Of a stretch of 40,611 bases of DNA, positions 34,946 to 40,611 are shown piece after piece (the first letter of the stretch is position 1; each line of letters opens with the position of its first letter). The notes beneath the pieces were generated by a model, which was not told the origin of the DNA, ran no database searches, and worked only from the letters and a program-made list of their open reading frames with translations. This DNA is from Burkholderiales bacterium (lineage in GTDB: Bacteria; Pseudomonadota; Gammaproteobacteria; Burkholderiales; JABEVD01): contig JAIELG010000051.1 in the NCBI GenBank assembly GCA_019753155.1, forward strand, positions 1-40,611. Direction: 5' to 3'. The position numbers and the translations under genes are program-made.

Positions 34946-35866
34946 ATGAATGTCAATAAATACGAAAAAAATGCTCAAGAGTACGGCATTGATGCGTTCT
35001 CTCAGATATTGAGTTTGCTCAAGCTGGATGCGAGCGTCTATTTCAACGCGAAGGTGTGCGGAAACTGGCGTATCAACGAACACACCCTGGGCGCTACCTG
35101 CTTCCACATGGTGACGATGGACCGTTGCGTGCTGGATGTTCCGGAGCATTTCAAAGGCGTGTTGAGTTGCGGGGATCTGGTCATATTCCCGCGCGAACTC
35201 GCCCACAGCATGGTGCCGGAAAAGAAGATGGAAGGCGCGCCTCAGTTCCTCGATTACCGCATGGCGCAAGCCATGGAAGGCACTGGATTGCTGTGCGGCG
35301 AGATGCGTTTCCGGCACCGGGGCAGCCGCTACATCCTGGATGCATTGCCTGCGGTGTTCGTCATTCGCCACGATGCATCCAACGACTGGTTGAGGTCGTT
35401 GCTTGAAATGATCGTTGCCGAAAGCCTGAAAGTCGGCCCCGCCTCGAAAGTGCTGCTCGATAAATTATCGGAACTGCTGTTTACCTATGCCCTGCGCCAG
35501 TACCTGGCAGACAACCCAGGCGAAGCCGGGATGCTGGCCATTTACGGACATCCTCGCCTGGCGAGAGCGATCAACGCCGTTCACCAGCATCCGGAGCTGG
35601 AATGGACGCTGGAATCCATGGCAGGCGAAGCCGCGCTTTCGCGCACCTCGTTTGCAGAAACATTCAAGGCCGTGAGCGGCTGGACTCCGGGACAGTACCT
35701 GACCTGGTGGCGGATGCAACTCGCATGGTCGCTGTTGAGCGAAGGGGAGCGTATTGCCGAGGTGGCGGACAGGGTCGGCTATAAATCGGAATCGGCCTTT
35801 TCCCGCGTATTCCAGAAAATGTTCGCCACTTCCGCAGGAAAAGTGCGCAGGGGCGGGGCGAAGTGA
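34946..35866 (+). CDS. AraC-family regulator with cupin-type sensor domain
   Basis: A 306-residue protein. Residues about 13-190 form a cupin-type AraC_binding domain (SQILSLLKLDASVYFNAKVCGNWRI, HMVTMDRCVLDV, LVIFPRELAHSM). The C-terminal pair of AraC HTH motifs is complete (WTLESMAGEAALSRTSFAETFKAVSGWTPGQYL and IAEVADRVGYKSESAFSRVFQKMF). Relatives commonly sit beside oxidoreductases or AhpD-like genes and activate them. The divergent AhpD-like gene is the likely target. Confidence 0.92.
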   Translation: MNVNKYEKNAQEYGIDAFSQILSLLKLDASVYFNAKVCGNWRINEHTLGATCFHMVTMDRCVLDVPEHFKGVLSCGDLVIFPRELAHSMVPEKKMEGAPQFLDYRMAQAMEGTGLLCGEMRFRHRGSRYILDALPAVFVIRHDASNDWLRSLLEMIVAESLKVGPASKVLLDKLSELLFTYALRQYLADNPGEAGMLAIYGHPRLARAINAVHQHPELEWTLESMAGEAALSRTSFAETFKAVSGWTPGQYLTWWRMQLAWSLLSEGERIAEVADRVGYKSESAFSRVFQKMFATSAGKVRRGGAK

Positions 35867-35926
35867 ATTCGCAGGCTTTACGCCATGGATCGGTTATAAT
35901 TGCGCTTTAAGGCACAGAAAGAAATC

Positions 35927-36268
35927 ATGTCCGACATACCAGCATGTTCGCAGTGCGCCATGGAGAACACCTACCCGGACGGCGACAACTACATTTGCCC
36001 GGACTGCGGTCACGAGTGGCCGATGGCGGCGGCTTCGCAGGTCGATGACGACGCAGGCAGGGTGGTGAAGGATGCCAACGGCAATGTTCTGAGCGATGGC
36101 GACTCCGTGGTGCTGATCAAGGATCTGAAGGTCAAGGGATCGTCAGTCACCCTCAAGGTGGGCACCAAGGTCAAGAGCATTCGCCTCGTCGGAGGCGACC
36201 ATGAGGTTGATTGCAAAATGGATGCCGGCAACTTCATGCTGAAGGCCTGCTATCTGAAGAAAGCCTAG
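35927..36268 (+). CDS. yjdM: Zinc-ribbon protein YjdM (PhnA family)
   Basis: A 113-residue protein. The N-terminal zinc ribbon is CSQC...CPDCGHEW and the C-terminal PhnA domain is VVKDANGNVLSDGDSVVLIKDLKVKGSS...TKVKSIRLVGGDHEVDCKMD...MLKACYLKKA. Full-length members are common, and their function is poorly known; despite the old name PhnA it is not phosphonoacetate hydrolase. ATG at 35927 is chosen by homology. A TATAAT at 35895-35900 is a possible -10 box, without a good -35. Confidence 0.92.
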   Translation: MSDIPACSQCAMENTYPDGDNYICPDCGHEWPMAAASQVDDDAGRVVKDANGNVLSDGDSVVLIKDLKVKGSSVTLKVGTKVKSIRLVGGDHEVDCKMDAGNFMLKACYLKKA

Positions 36269-36354
36269 GGAAGCACTGATTTACTCCGACGTGGGGCGCG
36301 TTGCTCCCCTGTTCATGCGGAGTTGGAATGCAAGCCCGCGCAGGCGAGTGCAGC

Positions 36355-39300
36355 CTATTTTCTTTCCTTGTGCCATTTCAGGAAATCCCCGGTCGGCATG
36401 GGGCGGGCGATTCCGTAGCCTTGACCGTACAGGCATCCCAACTCGATCAGGATGCGGATATGCTCAGGAGCCTCTATGCCTTCTGCCACGGTTTGGCGGT
36501 GGAATGTTTTTGCCAGGGCGACAATCCCCTGAACAATGGCGTGGTCGCCCTCGTCGGTCAGCATGCCGTGCACGAATGACTGGTCTATTTTGAGCGTTTC
36601 TGCCAGCAGTTTGCGCAGGTAAGCGAGGGAGGAATAGCCCGTGCCGAAATCATCCAGGGCGAAGCTGACCCCGAGTCCGCGGCAGATTTCTATCGTTTCC
36701 GATGACTGCACGATGTCCCTGAGCGCCGCCGTTTCCAGAACCTCGATCTGCAGGCTGTTCGGCGGCAATTGCGGATAGCGGGTGAGCTTGCTCCTCAGCG
36801 TGGATGCGAAATCGGGCGACTGGAGGTGGTGAGCGGAAATGTTGATGCTGATTTCCAGCCGAAATCCTTCCCCGCGCCATGCGTCGAGTTGCGCGAGCGC
36901 GGTATCCATCACCCATTCGCCTACCTGTATTTCCACATCGGAATTCTCGATCGACGGCAGGAATTCTGCGGGGAGAAGGAGGCCGCGCTCGGGATGATGC
37001 CAGCGGATCAGCGCTTCGGCTCCCATGACCTTTCCCGAAACCAGTTCCACCTTGGGCTGGTAAAAGAGTTCGAATTCTCCATCATTCAGCCCCTGCTGGA
37101 TGCGCCGCCTGGTCTTGTGCAGGAAGCGCAGGCGCTGGTCATGCTCGGAGTCGTACAGGTGATAGCGGTTTTTCCCGGTTTGCTTGGCGACGTACATGGC
37201 CTGGTCCGCATGACGCAGCAAAGTGTCCCCGTCCTCGTCGTCCGCTGGATAGAATGTCACGCCTATGCTGGCCGATACCAGGATTTCGTTGCCGCCAATG
37301 ATTACGGGCATGGCGACTATCTCCAGAATGCGGTCGAGCACCTGGAAGCATTCGTCTTCGCTCGCGAGATCGTTGAACAGCATCACGAATTCATCCCCGC
37401 CCAGCCGGGCCACCGTGTCGCCCGCCCGCAACGCTTCCTGCAGGCGGTGGGTGATATGAACCAGCAACCTGTCGCCCGTTTCATGCCCGTATTGGTCGTT
37501 GACCCGCTTGAAACCGTCCAGATCCATGTAGCAGATGGCCAGCATCCTGCCGTTGCGCTGTGCGCGGATGATGGCCTGATTCAGGCGGTCGGCCAGCAGC
37601 ACCCGGTTGGGTATGCCGGTCAGCGCATCGTAATGGGCCATGCGGCTCAGTTCGGCCTCGTGCGTCTTGAGATGGCTGATGTCCGAGAACACGCCGACAT
37701 GGCGCTGCACCTTGCCGTCGTTATTGCAGATGGCCGAGATCGAGAGCTGTTCGGCATAAATCTCGCCCGACTTGCGCCGGTTCCATATTTCTCCGCGCCA
37801 TGCTTTTTCCTGTTCCAGGGATTTCCACATCGCGGCGTAAAAAGACTTGTCCTGGCGACCCGAACTCAGCAGCTTCGGGTTCTTGCCCAGCACTTCGTCG
37901 CGGCTGTAGCCTGTGATGCGGGTGAAGGCCGGGTTGACCTCCACGATGGTGTTGTTCGCATCGGTGATCACCACGGCTTCCTGGCTGTTGTCGAACACGC
38001 TGGCGGAGATGCGCAGGTTTTCCTCAGCCTTTTTGATTTCCGTAATGTCGCGGCCGACGATGACGAGTCCTGCGCGTGTCCCATCCTCCCGAAAAAGCGG
38101 TTTCTTGATGACATCGAAGGAGAGTTGCCTGCCGTCGTCGAGCGGGATGATTTCTTCCAGTCGCGTTACATTGACTGCATGCCAGGCCGCTTCGTCAGTC
38201 CGGCGGCATTGCAGTAGCGCCTCCCCGAAGCGCGGCTCGGCGATTGCGGAGAGTTCCTCGTCCGTTTTTCCGCGAGGATCGAATTTTCCCAGGCCAAAAG
38301 TTTGCCGTGCCGCAAAATTGGATTCCAGCCAGTGCCCTTCGCCGTCCTTGAACTGGATCGGGTCCGGGATCGCTTCGATCAGCATGCGCAGTTTCTCTTC
38401 GCTCTGGCGAAGCTCGGAGGCTTTCATGTCTACCAGACGCTCGAGTTCTTCCTGGCTGCGGCGCGTTTCTGTGATGTCCACCAGCGTGCCGATAATGGCC
38501 GGCTCGCCATGATATTCGATCGCGCTGCCATGCACATCAACGATGATGCCGGTTCCGTCGCGTTTTTGCCCGGTGAAGCTGAAACGAATGCGCTCGATTT
38601 CGCCGCTCAGGCGCTTCCTTATATTACCTTCGACAAAATTCCGGTCGTCCGGGGCGACTATCTGGAGTACGGGAATCAGATCGATGATTTCCTCGGGCGT
38701 ATCGTATCCGAACATCCCGGCAAAGCCCGCGTTGACGTAACGGAAAAAGCCGTCCTGGACGATGTAGTTGCCCACGAGCGACTGCTCGACGAGCGCTCGA
38801 AATTTGGTGGACTCTTCGGTCACCTGGCTCTCCAGGCGCTTGCGGTAATCGTCCAGTTGCAGTTCCATGCGCTTGCGTTCGGAAATGTCGCGAATGAATG
38901 CACTGAACGCATAACCCTGCGCCGTCCTGATCTGTGTAATGGACAATTCGACGGGAAATTCGCCTCCATCGCGGTGCAGCGCCAAAATCTCTACCCGATT
39001 GTTGAGCATGGGTCCCTCTCCGGTGGACAGGAAATGCTTCATGCCTCTGGCTTGAGCCTCGCGATAGCGGACTGGTATCATCGTTTCATGCATCTGGCGC
39101 CCGACGGCTTCCTGTCTGCTCCAGCCGAAAATGTTTTCCGCCTGCCTGCTCCAGCCGGTAATGACGCCATCGGCGTTCATCAGCACGACAGCATCGAGCG
39201 CGTTTTCGAAAATGGAAGCCAGGAATTCCTTCTGTTCGCGTATCTCGCGCTCGCTTTCGAGCAAGGCTTGTTCAGCCAGCTTGCGTTCGGTGATGTTGCG

Positions 39301-40611
39301 GGACAGCATGATGAAGCGCTTGCCGGATGCATCGAGGGCTGTCTTGACCGATGTGGAGAGTTCGAACCAGTTGTCTCCATGGGGAAGACCGAGCCGGATG
39401 ATCTGACCGTGGGAATAGCCTTTTTCCTCCGCTTCCTTCAGCGCGGACATGACCGCGTTCGCGGCCTCCGGAGGGAGCATTTCGTTGACGGTATGGCCGA
39501 GCAGGAATTCTTTTTGCACAGCAAGGAATTCGGGATTTCGAGCCCAGAGATTGATGTATTTCCCGTCTTCTTCCAACTCGAAAAGCAGATCGGGGATGGC
39601 CTGCAGGGTCGCAGCCAGATCGGCGTTCAATTCCCGCATCGCCCGTTCTGCAGCGATGCGCCGGGTAATGTCGCTGAATGTGGTGACTACGGCATAAGGC
39701 CGGGATTCGCCTTGCCGGACGAGCGGTTCGGAGTTGATCGAAATCCATACAATCGAAGCATCCGGCCGGTACACCCCCATCACGATATCGTGGCAGCGCT
39801 CCCCGGTGCGCAGCGTGACCATGGACGGATGCGCCTCCCCCGGAAAAGGCGAGCCGTCCTCGTGGATGGCGCGCCAGGGCAGGTCGATCGAGGTGGCGCC
39901 CAGCAATTGTTCGAGCGTGCGTCCCAGTATCCTTTCGGCGCTGCTGTTGGCGGCATAAATGCGGCCGTCGGCAAGCTGCATGACGACGCCCTCCATCATG
40001 GCATCGAAGATCGAGCGGAGTTTTTCCTCGCTGTCGCATAATTCATGCGCTATCTGCCTGTTTTCGGTGATGTCGCGGGCAACGCCCAGCACGCCCATCA
40101 GTTTTCCGCGGCTGTCGCGCATCGGCGTCTTGATGGTTTCCAGCAATTCACGGTGTCCATCGTCGGCGTAAGTGACCCACTCCTCGTTGGTGCTGGGTCC
40201 ATCCTTTTCTAGGGCCATGCGGTCGTGTGTGCGGAAAAAGTCCGCCAGATCCTTGCTCACGAAATCGTAGTCGGTCTTGCCCACGATGTCCTTCTCCAGC
40301 GCGCCGAAGAAGCGCTCGAAGCGGGGATTGCACGCCATATACACGCCGTTCACATCCTTCAGCCAGACCAGATCGGGAATGGTGTCGATGAGGGTATGCA
40401 GGAACGCGCCTTCGGCGATCAGCTTTGCATCGATGAGGCCTAGGGTCAGGGCATGGGTCAGATCGTGTTCGCTGAGCAGGCCCGCCATTTTGCCATCGCT
40501 GTCGACCACCACGAGATGGCGCACCCTGGCTTTGAGCATGCGCTCGGCCGCTTCGTTGATGGTGTTGTCGAGGGCGATGGTGAGGACGGGGCTGTTCATG
40601 ATTTCCCCGAG
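36355..40611 (-). CDS. CBS-multi-PAS-GGDEF-EAL c-di-GMP enzyme, 5' end outside window
   Basis: At least 1414 residues. The N-terminus in view is one CBS unit (SPVLTIALDNTINEAAERML, HLVVVDSDGKMAGLLSEHDL). The frame stays open to the window edge with LGEI before the first ATG (40599), as at the start of a CBS domain, so the gene probably begins beyond the window. About seven PAS/PAC units follow. The GGDEF motif is intact (RLGGDEF, 1067-1071 counted from the ATG at 40599), as is the EAL motif (EALIRW, from 1195), with DDFGTGYSS and the downstream AEGIE. Both diguanylate cyclase and phosphodiesterase activity are possible. No membrane segments are seen. It converges with yjdM. Confidence 0.93.
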   Translation of the reverse strand, partial: LGEIMNSPVLTIALDNTINEAAERMLKARVRHLVVVDSDGKMAGLLSEHDLTHALTLGLIDAKLIAEGAFLHTLIDTIPDLVWLKDVNGVYMACNPRFERFFGALEKDIVGKTDYDFVSKDLADFFRTHDRMALEKDGPSTNEEWVTYADDGHRELLETIKTPMRDSRGKLMGVLGVARDITENRQIAHELCDSEEKLRSIFDAMMEGVVMQLADGRIYAANSSAERILGRTLEQLLGATSIDLPWRAIHEDGSPFPGEAHPSMVTLRTGERCHDIVMGVYRPDASIVWISINSEPLVRQGESRPYAVVTTFSDITRRIAAERAMRELNADLAATLQAIPDLLFELEEDGKYINLWARNPEFLAVQKEFLLGHTVNEMLPPEAANAVMSALKEAEEKGYSHGQIIRLGLPHGDNWFELSTSVKTALDASGKRFIMLSRNITERKLAEQALLESEREIREQKEFLASIFENALDAVVLMNADGVITGWSRQAENIFGWSRQEAVGRQMHETMIPVRYREAQARGMKHFLSTGEGPMLNNRVEILALHRDGGEFPVELSITQIRTAQGYAFSAFIRDISERKRMELQLDDYRKRLESQVTEESTKFRALVEQSLVGNYIVQDGFFRYVNAGFAGMFGYDTPEEIIDLIPVLQIVAPDDRNFVEGNIRKRLSGEIERIRFSFTGQKRDGTGIIVDVHGSAIEYHGEPAIIGTLVDITETRRSQEELERLVDMKASELRQSEEKLRMLIEAIPDPIQFKDGEGHWLESNFAARQTFGLGKFDPRGKTDEELSAIAEPRFGEALLQCRRTDEAAWHAVNVTRLEEIIPLDDGRQLSFDVIKKPLFREDGTRAGLVIVGRDITEIKKAEENLRISASVFDNSQEAVVITDANNTIVEVNPAFTRITGYSRDEVLGKNPKLLSSGRQDKSFYAAMWKSLEQEKAWRGEIWNRRKSGEIYAEQLSISAICNNDGKVQRHVGVFSDISHLKTHEAELSRMAHYDALTGIPNRVLLADRLNQAIIRAQRNGRMLAICYMDLDGFKRVNDQYGHETGDRLLVHITHRLQEALRAGDTVARLGGDEFVMLFNDLASEDECFQVLDRILEIVAMPVIIGGNEILVSASIGVTFYPADDEDGDTLLRHADQAMYVAKQTGKNRYHLYDSEHDQRLRFLHKTRRRIQQGLNDGEFELFYQPKVELVSGKVMGAEALIRWHHPERGLLLPAEFLPSIENSDVEIQVGEWVMDTALAQLDAWRGEGFRLEISINISAHHLQSPDFASTLRSKLTRYPQLPPNSLQIEVLETAALRDIVQSSETIEICRGLGVSFALDDFGTGYSSLAYLRKLLAETLKIDQSFVHGMLTDEGDHAIVQGIVALAKTFHRQTVAEGIEAPEHIRILIELGCLYGQGYGIARPMPTGDFLKWHKERK

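Noticed and set aside
36269-36354. Terminator between yjdM and the GGDEF-EAL gene
   Set aside because: There are nested inverted repeats (ACTCCG/CGGAGT around a GC-rich stem) but no T tract on either side, so I did not call it.
38302-40041. Plus-strand open frame of 579 codons opposite the PAS/GGDEF/EAL gene
   Set aside because: Shadow frame over PAS repeats; the opposite strand has clear PAS, GGDEF and EAL motifs.

Overview
The window looks like the chromosome of a betaproteobacterium, most likely from the Gallionellaceae/Nitrosomonadales group. This is inferred from protein flavour (MetE/MetR, GlyA, DmeR/DmeF, many PAS/GGDEF/EAL and HD-GYP signalling proteins, MipA/OmpV) and moderately high GC, not from a marker gene. 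No rRNA gene, complete tRNA, transposase, integrase or CRISPR array is visible.

Left part (1-9400). The window opens with an unidentified 3' gene end, then a large SF1 helicase with a RelE-like N-terminus and a C-terminal ankyrin region. A one-carbon/methionine block follows on the minus strand: metE, glyA and a shortened folB-like gene, with metR divergent and MetR-type operators between metR and metE. Behind metR lie two decayed SOS genes, an SRAP/YedK-type peptidase with a frameshift and the 3' end of umuC with an in-frame stop.

Island (about 9550-26115). Two direct copies of a 169-bp sequence bracket this region. Each copy begins with the 3' part of a tRNA-Arg(ACG) gene, from anticodon loop to CCA, followed by its terminator. 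Neither copy has the tRNA 5' half, and no integrase lies between them, so this looks like one unit of a tandem array of tRNA-associated islands that has lost its mobility gene. The cargo is a defence cluster on the plus strand: a SNF2-family helicase, a DUF2130 coiled-coil protein with a nuclease-like core, a stand-alone WYL-type protein, an OLD-family ATPase-TOPRIM nuclease, a decayed duplicate of the mod 5' end, a Schlafen/AlbA-domain ATP-binding regulator, a type III-like adenine methyltransferase (mod), an operator-like spacer with a RhuM-like remnant, a helicase-nuclease Res subunit, a broken TOTE-type primase-helicase gene, and a higBA toxin-antitoxin pair with a clear promoter-operator. 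My main hypothesis is that SNF2 helicase, DUF2130 protein, Mod and Res form one restriction-modification-like system, and that WYL-OLD and Schlafen modules entered by recombination at the mod 5' end.

Right part (26115-40611). A hybrid histidine kinase, a single-domain response regulator and a REC-HD-GYP phosphodiesterase form a signalling operon. Then come a secreted START-like protein, a MipA/OmpV outer-membrane protein, a divergent metal-resistance pair (RcnR/DmeR-type repressor and DmeF-type efflux pump), a TetR/SRPBCC/AhpD-like cluster facing an AraC-type regulator, a YjdM zinc-ribbon protein, and a very large CBS-PAS-GGDEF-EAL protein that runs off the right end. This part looks like ordinary chromosome rich in c-di-GMP turnover genes.
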